In this document: piece by piece, positions 1 to 5,659 of the stretch
Layout: every line of letters begins with the position of its first letter
How positions within the stretch are numbered: the first letter of the stretch is position 1
Source: JAAZAI01 sp050942875
GTDB lineage: Bacteria; Verrucomicrobiota; Kiritimatiellia; RFP12; UBA3636
Assembly: GCA_050942875.1 (NCBI GenBank)
Contig: JBMNOD010000118.1
Location: 1-7,621 of the forward strand
Length of the DNA stretch: 7,621 nt
Direction: 5' to 3'
Notes under the pieces: model-generated
Seen by the model: the letters and a program-made list of their open reading frames with translations, nothing else
Told to the model about the DNA's origin: nothing
Databases searched by the model: none
Translations under genes and position numbers: made by a program

Positions 1-475
1 GGGCGACCTCGAAGGCGTCGTCGAAGCCGTCGCCGTCCGTGTCCGCCGTGCGCGGGTCGGTCTGGTTGAAAAACTCCTCGAGGTCGGTCAGCCCGTCCCC
101 GTCGCGGTCGATGCCGCCGTCCGCGACGTGCCGGTTGCCGTGCGTCCACTTCTCCCACAGGTCGGGGATGCCGTCGCCGTCGGTGTCCGTCGGGTCGTCC
201 GCCCACCACGAGGGGAGAGAGGAGTGAGGAGAGAGGAGAGAGGAGTTTTTGGCAGGCGCGGCGGCTGGGGGCCGGGGCGAACTGGAAGGCGCGTTCGTGC
301 CGCCCGGCTTCGTGCCGCCGACGATGACGGCGACGAGCAGGCACAGCGCCGCCGCCGCCTGGATGGCGGGCGGCTGGCGTCGCACACGGCTGACGAGACG
401 CCGGAACGGCGTCGCCTTCAACAGGAAGACGAAGCCCAGAAAGCCCCACAAGAAAATGATCCATGCGCTTTTCAT
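1..475 (-). CDS. Membrane protein with thrombospondin type-3 (calcium-binding) repeats, partial
   Basis: The reading frame starts at ATG 473-475 and stays open to the left window edge, giving 158 residues with the C-terminus missing. An AGGTGA Shine-Dalgarno-like stretch lies directly upstream (478-483), supporting this start. Residues 5-19 (WIIFLWGFLGFVFLL) form a first hydrophobic helix, and residues 38-53 (rich in A, L, V, I) a second. A Pro/Ser/Ala-rich linker follows (about 55-90). Three Asp-rich motifs come next: DTDGDGIPDLWE (97-108), DRDGDGLTDLEEF (123-135) and DTDGDGFDDAFE (145-156). DxDxDGxxD motifs of this type are known calcium-binding thrombospondin type-3 repeats, usual in secreted or surface proteins. 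The likely product is a membrane-anchored protein with an exported calcium-stabilised stalk; its function is unknown. Oddity: residues about 77-89 are encoded by a purine/pyrimidine simple repeat of intergenic appearance. Confidence 0.82.
   Translation of the reverse strand, partial: MKSAWIIFLWGFLGFVFLLKATPFRRLVSRVRRQPPAIQAAAALCLLVAVIVGGTKPGGTNAPSSSPRPPAAAPAKNSSLLSPHSSLPSWWADDPTDTDGDGIPDLWEKWTHGNRHVADGGIDRDGDGLTDLEEFFNQTDPRTADTDGDGFDDAFEVA
210..245. repeat. GGAGAGA-type simple repeat inside the thrombospondin-repeat gene
   Basis: This 36-bp all-purine tract (apart from one T on the + strand) is built from GGAGAGA/GGAGTGA units. On the coding strand it reads as CTC/TCT-rich codons and gives the Ser/Leu/Pro linker SSLLSPHSSLPS. 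It keeps the frame open between the second hydrophobic helix and the first calcium repeat. Its low complexity contrasts with the GC-rich flanks. Confidence 0.75.
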
Positions 476-581
476 GTCACCTATGATACCGTTTTCACTG
501 TGGTGGAGGCGAGTGTTTTTTTGGTGTTGGAAACTCGAAGCTGGAAATTGGGCCGGGGCGGCTTCGCCGGGTGGGGAATGG

Positions 582-610
582 CCACGAAAAACACCAAAAA
601 CCACAAAAAG
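582..610. repeat. CCACGAAAAACACC-type A-rich simple repeat
   Basis: Three imperfect copies of a CCA(C)(G)AAAAA unit run head to tail: CCACGAAAAA, CACCAAAAA and CCACAAAAAG. Similar degenerate units are familiar to me from spacers of PVC-group genomes, which is recollection and not a search result. It has no coding potential. Confidence 0.55.
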
Positions 611-622
611 TTTCCGGGATCT

Positions 623-650
623 GGACAGGATTACAAGATTGACAAGATTG
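623..650. repeat. ACAGGATT/ACAAGATT/ACAAGATTG tandem units
   Basis: Three imperfect units, GACAGGATT, ACAAGATT and GACAAGATTG, occur head to tail. A further GACAAGATTG lies at about 706-715. The same word occurs in reverse orientation at 728-755 (AATCCTG units), so the two arrays could pair across the CTAGCCCC repeat between them. Confidence 0.6.
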
Positions 651-658
651 AAACAACA

Positions 659-688
659 CTAGCCCCTAGCCCCTAGCGACTAGCCCCT
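659..688. repeat. CTAGCCCC tandem repeat
   Basis: CTAGCCCC appears at 659-666, a second copy overlaps it from 666, and a third starts at 680. The second and third copies are separated by CTAGCGA. The units contain the rare tetranucleotide CTAG, which is present four times in 30 bp. It lies between the two inverted ACAGGATT-type arrays and has no coding role. Confidence 0.65.
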
Positions 689-727
689 GCAGCGAAGCGG
701 CTTTAGACAAGATTGCCTTGGAGAATG

Positions 728-755
728 GAATCCTGAAAATCCTGTCATCCTGTCA
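728..755. repeat. AATCCTG repeat, inverted relative to the copy at 623-650
   Basis: Three units, AATCCTGAA, AATCCTGTC and ATCCTGTCA, run in tandem and end directly at the stop codon of the LamG remnant (756-758). On the minus strand they read as ACAGGATT, the same family as 623-650. The exact abutment against a coding end suggests repeat insertion or recombination at the gene terminus. Confidence 0.6.
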
Positions 756-1028
756 TTACCTGACCACGAAGACCGGGGTGAAGAGGCCGCACGAATCGAC
801 GCCCATTGCCGCCAACGTGCCGACGATGCCGCCGTCGGATTCCGTCGGCACGGCGAGGTCGTGCTTGAGCGCAAGGTAGCGCCTCAGGGCGTTGAGCTGG
901 TCGTCGGTCGGCGCGTCGACGAGCAGGATCAGCTCGGCGACGCCCCCGCGCCAGCCTTGCCCCCAGGCGGCGGTGGCGGGCGTCCCGCCGATGTTAATAA
1001 ACGCCAGCGGCTTCGTCGCTTTGTCGAA
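756..1028 (-). pseudogene. C-terminal remnant of a LamG/concanavalin-like surface protein
   Basis: A minus-strand frame of 90 codons ends at TAA 756-758 and is closed upstream by an in-frame TGA at 1029-1031. It has no ATG and no convincing start with a ribosome-binding site. The translation includes INIGGTPATAAWGQGW, then GGVAELILLVDAPTDDQLNA, then LRRYLALKHDL. This order (a glycine-rich strand, a GxVAELxLxDxxLTDxQ strand-loop, then a LxxYLxxKHxL helix) is typical of the C-terminal edge of LamG/concanavalin A-like domains in PVC surface proteins. A tail of about 33 residues follows, ending FVVR. The upstream bulk of the domain is absent; valS ends about 90 bp upstream. I infer a decayed fragment, not an expressed gene. 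Alternatively a small protein starts at a non-ATG codon, which I think unlikely. Confidence 0.62.
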
Positions 1029-1035
1029 TCAACAA

Positions 1036-1066
1036 GATCCGTCCAATCCGTCGGATCAGACCGATC
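1036..1066. repeat. GATCCGTCCAATCCGTCGGATC repeat-like element (described by parts)
   Basis: This 31-bp element is built from GATCCGTC, CAATCCGTC, GGATCAGAC and CGATC units with a period of 8-9 bp, and its GATC/CCGTC words recur in both orientations. It sits just upstream, in minus-strand terms, of the point where the LamG remnant frame is broken (TGA 1029-1031). It therefore marks the 5' boundary of that fragment. Confidence 0.5.
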
Positions 1067-1091
1067 ACCGGGACATCGACTCTGACGCCTG

Positions 1092-1114
1092 AAAAACCTG
1101 GCCGCTCGCCGCCA
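1092..1114 (-). terminator. Weak candidate intrinsic terminator of valS
   Basis: Downstream of the valS stop on the minus strand, TGGC (1111-1114) can pair with GCCA (1099-1102) around an 8-nt loop, followed by GG and five T residues (1092-1096). The stem is only 4 bp, so it is at best a weak terminator. No better hairpin lies in the 90 bp between valS and the LamG remnant. Confidence 0.33.
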
Positions 1115-1118
1115 ACAC

Positions 1119-3800
1119 CTAAGCCAATCCCTCGACCATCTTTTCAAGACGATCGATCTCGGCCAGCAGCTCTTCGCGGCGGGCGCGCTGCTGCTCGAGG
1201 ATCGCGGGGGGGGCCTTCTCCAGGAAGCGCTCGTTCGAGAGCTTGGCCTCGACCGTCTTGAGGAAGCCGCGCTGGCGCTCGATTTCCCCGGCCAGGCGCC
1301 GGCGCTCGGCCTCGACGTCAACCAGGCCCTCGATGCGCATGCCGATGGCGCCGATCGCGGCGGTCGCCGTGGGCATGCCGATGATCGGCGTGTCAACGTG
1401 GATGTCGAGTTTGCCGGCGCGCAGCGCGGCGCGGATCGAATCCGCATCGGCGGCAAGGCGCTCGGCGCTGGCGGCGTCGATGGCGTTGACGACGTAGTCG
1501 ATCGCCTTCGACGGGGCGATGCCGGCCTCGCTGCGCAAGGCGCGGCCCGCCGTGATCAGCTCGCGCTTGGCGTTCACATGGCCGCGGACGTCCTCGGCGA
1601 GCCCCCACGCCTGGTTCTCCGCGGCGGAGTAGGCACCCGGCCACGGCGCTTCCATGATGGATTCGTCGGCGTTCGCATAGCCCATCTGATGCCACAGCTC
1701 CTCGGTGAGGAAGGGCATGAACGGGTGGAGCATCCGCAGCAGGCGGCCGAAGACGTCCGCCATGATGGCGAGCACCTGGCGGCGGCGCGCGACGTCGTCG
1801 CCGTAGAGGTCGGCCTTGGCATATTCAAGGTACCAGTCGCAGAACTGCGTCCAGGCGAAGTCGTAGAGCGCCAGCGCGGCGTCCTGGAAGCGGTATTTGC
1901 CGAGCGTGTCGTCGACCGCGGCCGCCGTGAGCTGGCAGGTGGCGAGCAGGTGGCGGTCGTCGTCCCGAAGCAGGGCGGGGTCGAGCCGCAGGCCGTCGCG
2001 GGCGATCGCGCGCCAGTCCACTTCGGGCGTCTTCTCGGCGTGCTGGCGCATGAAGCGCGCGGCGTTCCAGATCTTGGTGCCGAAGTTGCGGCCGATTTCG
2101 AACTTGTCGAGGTTGACGTAGACGTCCATGCCCGGCGACGTGATCTGCATCAGGCTGAAGCGCAGCGCGTCGGCGCTGAACTGGTCGATGATGTCGAGCG
2201 GGTCGATGGAGTTGCCGAGCGACTTGGACATCTTGCGGCCCTGGTCGTCGCGCACGACGCCGTGGATGACGACGTTGGAAAACGGCTCGCGCCCCATGAA
2301 CTTGCAGCCGGCCATGATCATGCGGGCGACCCAGAAGAAGATGATGTCCGGGGCGGTGACGAGATCGGCGGTGGGATAGTAGAAGGCGAGGTCGCGGCTG
2401 TCCTGGTCGGGCCAGCCGAGCGTGCTGAAGGGCCAGAGCCAGGAGGAGAACCACGTGTCGAGCACGTCGGGATCCTGCTGGATCGCCTCGGCGCCGGCGC
2501 CGCACGCGGGGCACGCCGCCGGGGTGTCGGGCGACGCCCATTCATGGCCGCAGGCGCACGTGTAGACGGGAATGCGGTGGCCCCACCAGATTTGGCGGGA
2601 GATGCACCAGTCGCGAATCCCCTCCATCCACGAGAAGTAGATGTTTTCGTAGCGCTTCGGCGTGAACGCGACGCGGCCGGATCGCACGGCCTCGATGGCG
2701 GGCTCGGCGAGCGGCTTCATGCGCACGAACCACTGCTTCGAGAGGCGCGACTCGACGACGGTGTCGCACCGGTAGCAGTGGCCGATCGTGTTCTGGTAGG
2801 GCTCGACCTTGACGAGGAAGCCGCCCTTGTCGAGATCTTCGACGATGCGCTTGCGGCACGCGAAGCGATCGAGCCCCTCGTAGCCGGAAAGCGCGTTCAT
2901 CGTGCCGTCGCCGTTCATGATGTTCACGGCGGGCAGGCCGTGGCGCTGCGCGACGGCGAAGTCGTTCGCGTCGTGCGCCGGGGTGATCTTGACGACGCCC
3001 GTGCCGAACTCGCGTTCGACGTAGTCGTCCGCCACCACGGGGATGGCCTTGCCGGAAAGCGGCAGGATGACGGTCGCGCCGTGCAGGTGGGCGTAGCGCT
3101 CGTCCTTGGGGTTGACGGCGACGGCCGTGTCGCCGGGAAGCGTCTCGGGGCGCGTCGTGGCGACCTGGACGCACTCGCCCGGGCGGCCGGCCACGGGGTA
3201 GCGCACATGCCAGAGGAAGCCGTCGTGGGGCTGATGCTCGCTCTCGTCGTCCGCGAGCGCCGTGCCGCAGCGCGGGCACCAGTTGACGATGTAGTTGCCG
3301 CGATAGACGAGGTCTTCGTCGTAGAGGCGGCAGAAGACTTCGGCGACGGCGCGGCTGAGGCCGTCGTCCATCGTGAAGCGCTCGTGCTCCCAGTCGCAAC
3401 TGCAGCCGAGACGGCGAAGCTGGCCGACGATCGTGCCGCCATACTCGCGGCGCCACTCCCAGACGCGTTCGATGAACGCCTCGCGCCCCAGGTCGCGGCG
3501 GCTCCTGCCTTCCTTCTGGAGGGCCTTCTCGACGACATTCTGCGTGGCGATGCCGGCGTGGTCGGTGCCGGGCACCCACAGGACGTTGCAACCCTGCATC
3601 CGACGCCAGCGCACCAGCACGTCCTGGATGCTGTTGTTGAGCGCGTGGCCCATGTGCAGGATGCCGGTGACGTTGGGCGGCGGGATGACGACGCAGTAGG
3701 GCTTGCCGCCCTTGCTGGAATCGCCTTTGAAACGACCGGTGCGTTCCCACCAGCCGTACCACTTTTCCTCGATCGCTCTGGGGTCGAAATGTTTGTCCAT
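1119..3800 (-). CDS. valS: Valyl-tRNA synthetase
   Basis: Cytoplasmic class I aminoacyl-tRNA synthetase that charges tRNA-Val with valine using ATP and edits mischarged threonine. The protein has 893 residues, normal for bacterial ValRS. The HIGH signature is HMGH at 49-52 (context PPNVTGILHMGHALNN). The inserted CP1 editing domain carries TTRPETLPGDTAVAVNP (215-231) and GTGVVKITPAHDANDF (266-281). DWCISRQIWWGHRIP (397-411) is conserved ValRS sequence. KMSKS is at 523-527. The anticodon-binding domain follows, with WNAARF near 578. Charged residues 826-893 form the C-terminal coiled-coil arm expected of ValRS. Cysteine pairs C175/C178, C342/C345, and C415/C417 with C430/C433 suggest zinc knuckles. 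The start is the family-typical MDKHFDPRAIEEKWY; upstream GGGA is a weak ribosome-binding site. A run of eight G on the + strand (1206-1213) lies within the gene, but the frame is intact. Neighbours are functionally unrelated. Confidence 0.98.
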   Translation of the reverse strand: MDKHFDPRAIEEKWYGWWERTGRFKGDSSKGGKPYCVVIPPPNVTGILHMGHALNNSIQDVLVRWRRMQGCNVLWVPGTDHAGIATQNVVEKALQKEGRSRRDLGREAFIERVWEWRREYGGTIVGQLRRLGCSCDWEHERFTMDDGLSRAVAEVFCRLYDEDLVYRGNYIVNWCPRCGTALADDESEHQPHDGFLWHVRYPVAGRPGECVQVATTRPETLPGDTAVAVNPKDERYAHLHGATVILPLSGKAIPVVADDYVEREFGTGVVKITPAHDANDFAVAQRHGLPAVNIMNGDGTMNALSGYEGLDRFACRKRIVEDLDKGGFLVKVEPYQNTIGHCYRCDTVVESRLSKQWFVRMKPLAEPAIEAVRSGRVAFTPKRYENIYFSWMEGIRDWCISRQIWWGHRIPVYTCACGHEWASPDTPAACPACGAGAEAIQQDPDVLDTWFSSWLWPFSTLGWPDQDSRDLAFYYPTADLVTAPDIIFFWVARMIMAGCKFMGREPFSNVVIHGVVRDDQGRKMSKSLGNSIDPLDIIDQFSADALRFSLMQITSPGMDVYVNLDKFEIGRNFGTKIWNAARFMRQHAEKTPEVDWRAIARDGLRLDPALLRDDDRHLLATCQLTAAAVDDTLGKYRFQDAALALYDFAWTQFCDWYLEYAKADLYGDDVARRRQVLAIMADVFGRLLRMLHPFMPFLTEELWHQMGYANADESIMEAPWPGAYSAAENQAWGLAEDVRGHVNAKRELITAGRALRSEAGIAPSKAIDYVVNAIDAASAERLAADADSIRAALRAGKLDIHVDTPIIGMPTATAAIGAIGMRIEGLVDVEAERRRLAGEIERQRGFLKTVEAKLSNERFLEKAPPAILEQQRARREELLAEIDRLEKMVEGLA

Positions 3801-3813
3801 AGGTCATCCCGCC

Positions 3814-3832
3814 GCGACCGGAATCCGGCCGC
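3814..3832. promoter_or_regulatory. Short inverted repeat just upstream of valS
   Basis: CCGGAATCCGG (3818-3828) is a perfect 11-bp palindrome around one central base, flanked by matching GCG and CGC after one mismatched base on each side. It lies 14-32 bp upstream of the valS start. It could be an operator or a leader structure, or chance in GC-rich DNA. No T-box features are visible, and the leader between the upstream terminator and valS is only about 43 bp. Confidence 0.2.
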
Positions 3833-3843
3833 AGCGCCTCCAT

Positions 3844-3875
3844 CAAAGAAACAACCGGGCCCGTTGTGGACCCGG
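3844..3875 (-). terminator. Intrinsic terminator of the beta-barrel gene
   Basis: On the minus strand, CCGGG (3871-3875) pairs with CCCGG (3855-3859). After one mismatch two further G-C pairs form, around a 5-nt loop. The stem is followed by TTGTTTCTTT (3845-3854). It lies 36-68 bp past the TAG of the beta-barrel gene and only 43 bp before valS. This implies that valS is transcribed separately from a promoter in or near this short gap. Confidence 0.65.
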
Positions 3876-3911
3876 CCAGGTCTCAAAAAAACGCAATGTG
3901 GCTGTGGCTGA

Positions 3912-4634
3912 CTAGAAGCGCACGCCGACCATGCCGTAAGCCACGGTGTCGTCGTCGAAGAGATCGGCGCCGCCGACGGCATAGACCTTGCGGTTGAAGA
4001 TCACGTCAAGGCCGACTGTGAGGCCGAACAGGTTGTCGGAATCAGAGTCGTAGCCTTCAAGATCGACATACGAGAACACGGGACCCGCGAAAACGCCGAT
4101 CATCTCCGGGAAAATATGGCTGAACGCATGCAGCTCGTTCATGATCCCGAAGGTGAGATGGCCATCCACCTGGAGCCAGGCGCCTTCATCGAAGTCCGAG
4201 AAGGAAGCCTCAAGCCCGCTCGTGAGGCGGAAGCTCGTCATCGTGTCCATCGGCGGCAGCAGCTCGGTCTGGATGAGGTTGGCCCAGAGGCCCGCGCCCC
4301 AGACCGCCACCGTGTCGTCGTTGTCACCCCAGGGGGTGTCCTCGCTCAGCTTCGCGACGCCCGCGAGGCCGTACAAGGAGATCCAGCGCGAGATGTCGTA
4401 GCCGACGATCACGTTGAAACGTGTGTGGTCCATTTCGACAACGGCACCGCTCTTGCTCTCAAGATTGCGCGTTGCTCCTGCGCCATAGACGGCCAAGTGC
4501 CAGCGACTCAGATCTTGTTCGAAAAGACCGAAGTCGAGGTTGCCCGTGGCGCGCGAAGAAGGCGTGACCGCGAAAGAGACCGATGTCATGATGGCCGCGA
4601 TGCCCGCGGCGGCGATCCAGGTTGACTTGCTCAT
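3912..4634 (-). CDS. Small outer-membrane beta-barrel protein
   Basis: Predicted exported protein of 240 residues. Residues 1-22 form a Sec signal peptide: K3, a hydrophobic core (IAAAGIAAIMTSVSFA), and a probable cut after SFA. The mature part alternates polar and hydrophobic residues in strands such as HTRFNVIVGYDISRWISLYG, VAVWGAGLWANL, AWLQVDGHLTFGI and GVFAGPVFSYVDL. Acidic loops (EDTPWGDNDD, EGYDSDSDN, DLFDDD) separate them. The chain ends in YGMVGVRF; a C-terminal Phe after a beta-strand is the known recognition signal for BAM-dependent insertion into the outer membrane. Size and strand pattern suggest 8-10 strands, as in OmpA/OmpW/OprF-like barrels, but I cannot assign a named family or a substrate. 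GGA about 10 bases upstream of the ATG is a modest ribosome-binding site. The gene diverges from the LRR lipoprotein gene and ends in its own terminator. Confidence 0.85.
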   Translation of the reverse strand: MSKSTWIAAAGIAAIMTSVSFAVTPSSRATGNLDFGLFEQDLSRWHLAVYGAGATRNLESKSGAVVEMDHTRFNVIVGYDISRWISLYGLAGVAKLSEDTPWGDNDDTVAVWGAGLWANLIQTELLPPMDTMTSFRLTSGLEASFSDFDEGAWLQVDGHLTFGIMNELHAFSHIFPEMIGVFAGPVFSYVDLEGYDSDSDNLFGLTVGLDVIFNRKVYAVGGADLFDDDTVAYGMVGVRF

Positions 4635-4677
4635 GTGTTTTTCCGTGCTTGGGGGTTGATAAAGATGTGGAGGGTGT

Positions 4678-4706
4678 TCTATAATGTCGGCTCAACAAAC
4701 TGATAC
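4678..4706 (-). promoter_or_regulatory. Candidate promoter for the beta-barrel gene
   Basis: On the minus strand, GTATCA (4701-4706) and TATAGA (4678-4683) are separated by 17 bp. TATAGA matches the sigma-70 -10 consensus well and GTATCA matches the -35 weakly. The implied transcript would start near 4671, giving a leader of about 37 nt. The region is visibly more AT-rich than its surroundings. Confidence 0.35.
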
Positions 4707-4729
4707 GACTTCAGTTAACCTTATATGCT
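4700..4729 (+). promoter_or_regulatory. Candidate promoter for the LRR lipoprotein/TadE transcript
   Basis: CTGATA (4700-4705) and TATGCT (4724-4729) are separated by 18 bp, each matching four of six sigma-70 consensus bases. A start near 4736 would give a leader of about 27 nt before the TTG start. The -35 element overlaps the one proposed for the divergent beta-barrel gene, so the two promoters could compete. Confidence 0.35.
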
Positions 4730-4750
4730 ACCGGATTTCTGCCGAAACTC

Positions 4751-4755
4751 AAGGA
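4751..4755 (+). promoter_or_regulatory. Shine-Dalgarno site fixing a TTG start
   Basis: AAGGA ends 7 bases before TTG 4763-4765. No ATG lies in frame near the signal peptide, so this site decides the start of the LRR lipoprotein. Confidence 0.7.
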
Positions 4756-4762
4756 TTTTATT

Positions 4763-5629
4763 TTGAAAAAGTTGTCGCCCCCCTTTTTTGCCCCTTTTTT
4801 GCTGTCTCTAAGCCTCGTCTCCGGGTGCTTCCAGCAGGCGGCTCCCGACAGGCTCGTGACGGCCACCTCGCTCGACGAAGCCGCCCGGCTCGGTCAAACG
4901 GTCGAGTGCATCGACCTCTCCGCCGCGCCAAAGCTCGCCGCGTTTCCGGAAGGCCTCGCCTCCTGCCCCGCCCTGCGCAAGCTCTCCCTGCGCGGCCAGA
5001 CTGCCATCGCCGAGCTTCCTGACGCCATCGGCTCGCTCAGCACGCTCGAAGTCCTGGATCTCGCCGAAACAGGGCTCCAGACGCTCCCCGACTCCTTCGC
5101 AGCGCTCGCCTCGCTCCGCCACCTCTACCTCTCCGACAACGGCATCGCCGACCTGCCGCCCCAGCTCGGCGCGCTCAAGGACTTGACCTACCTCAACCTC
5201 GACCGCAACGCCCTCACCAACCTCCCGCCCGAGATCGGCGGCCTCGCAGGGATCAAATGGCTTCGCCTCAACGACAACCAGCTCGTCGACCTCCCGCCCG
5301 AGGCCGCCCGGCTCAAGAACGTCAAACGTCTCTACCTGCGCGGCAACCGCCTCGACAAACTCCCCGACGCCGTCCTCGGCATGACCGCCCTCGAAGAAAT
5401 CGACATCGGCGGCAACCGGATCACCGAACTCCCCGAGGCGATCGTCGACATGCCCAATCTCCGCCGCATCGATCTCGACGGCAATCCGCTCGTCAAGCTC
5501 CCCGAGGACATCGGCAAGATGCAGCAGCTCCGCTGGCTGATCGTCAACAACTGCAAGCTCCCCGTCGAAGAACAGAAGCGCGTCCGCGAACTCTTCCCGA
5601 ACAAAGTCAAAGTCCACATCGCATTCTAG
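4763..5629 (+). CDS. Leucine-rich-repeat lipoprotein
   Basis: Predicted lipoprotein of 288 residues with a TTG start supported by AAGGA at 4751-4755. The N-terminus MKKLSPPFFAPFLLSLSLVS leads into a lipobox, LVSGC, with C22 as the lipidation site. F23 and Q24 follow, with no Asp at +2, which in the E. coli rule would favour outer-membrane sorting. Residues 61-268 hold about nine leucine-rich repeats. From residue 85 the period is exactly 23 with no indel: repeats begin LPDAIG (85), LPDSFA (108), LPPQLG (131), LPPEIG (154), LPPEAA (177), LPDAVL (200), LPEAIV (223) and LPEDIG (246). The consensus is LPxxIxxLxxLxxLxLxxNxLxx. A cap at about 269-288 ends KVKVHIAF. LRR solenoids bind proteins; the partner here is unknown. 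The TadE-like gene follows after 30 bp on the same strand. An 11-bp tandem duplication lies in the signal-peptide codons. Confidence 0.9.
   Translation: MKKLSPPFFAPFLLSLSLVSGCFQQAAPDRLVTATSLDEAARLGQTVECIDLSAAPKLAAFPEGLASCPALRKLSLRGQTAIAELPDAIGSLSTLEVLDLAETGLQTLPDSFAALASLRHLYLSDNGIADLPPQLGALKDLTYLNLDRNALTNLPPEIGGLAGIKWLRLNDNQLVDLPPEAARLKNVKRLYLRGNRLDKLPDAVLGMTALEEIDIGGNRITELPEAIVDMPNLRRIDLDGNPLVKLPEDIGKMQQLRWLIVNNCKLPVEEQKRVRELFPNKVKVHIAF
4781..4802 (+). repeat. 11-bp tandem duplication in the lipoprotein signal-peptide codons
   Basis: CCCTTTTTTGC occurs twice head to tail (4781-4791 and 4792-4802) and encodes PFFAPFL of the signal peptide. Because 11 is not a multiple of 3, gain or loss of one copy would shift the frame before the lipobox Cys and switch the protein off. 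Confidence 0.7.
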
Positions 5630-5643
5630 TCGCCAGTCGCCAG
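5628..5643. repeat. AGTCGCC short tandem repeat after the LRR gene
   Basis: AGTCGCCAGTCGCCAG begins inside the LRR gene stop codon and fills half of the 30-bp gap before the TadE gene. It resembles, loosely, the CTAGCGACTAG words at 674-683. No terminator is visible in the gap, consistent with read-through into the TadE gene. Confidence 0.4.
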
Positions 5644-5659
5644 CTCGATTTCCAGATCG

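Larger units (their letters stand above)
476..755. other. Gene-free spacer made of short dispersed-type repeats
   Basis: I find no credible coding region in these 280 bp between the thrombospondin-repeat gene and the LamG remnant. The spacer holds at least four kinds of simple repeat, listed separately: CACGAAAAACACC-type, ACAGGATT/ACAAGATT-type, CTAGCCCC-type, and AATCCTG-type in the opposite orientation. The stretch at 530-550 (GGAAACTCGAAGCTGGAAAT) is also internally repetitive. I see no convincing sigma-70 promoter for the minus-strand gene starting at 475. The TATCAT nearest it lies too close to the ATG to serve as a normal -10 element. Confidence 0.6.

Noticed and set aside
128..676. 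A 182-codon + strand frame over the left-edge gene and spacer
   Set aside because: It is antisense to the thrombospondin-repeat gene and continues through simple repeats.
1398..3911. An 837-codon open frame on the + strand opposite valS
   Set aside because: It is a shadow of the GC-rich valS codons. The translation is low-complexity (V, A, G, D, R rich) with no domain, while the opposite strand holds every ValRS motif in order.
3801..3911. A T-box or other riboswitch leader for valS
   Set aside because: The gap between the upstream terminator and the valS start is about 43 bp, too short, and no T-box conserved sequence is visible.
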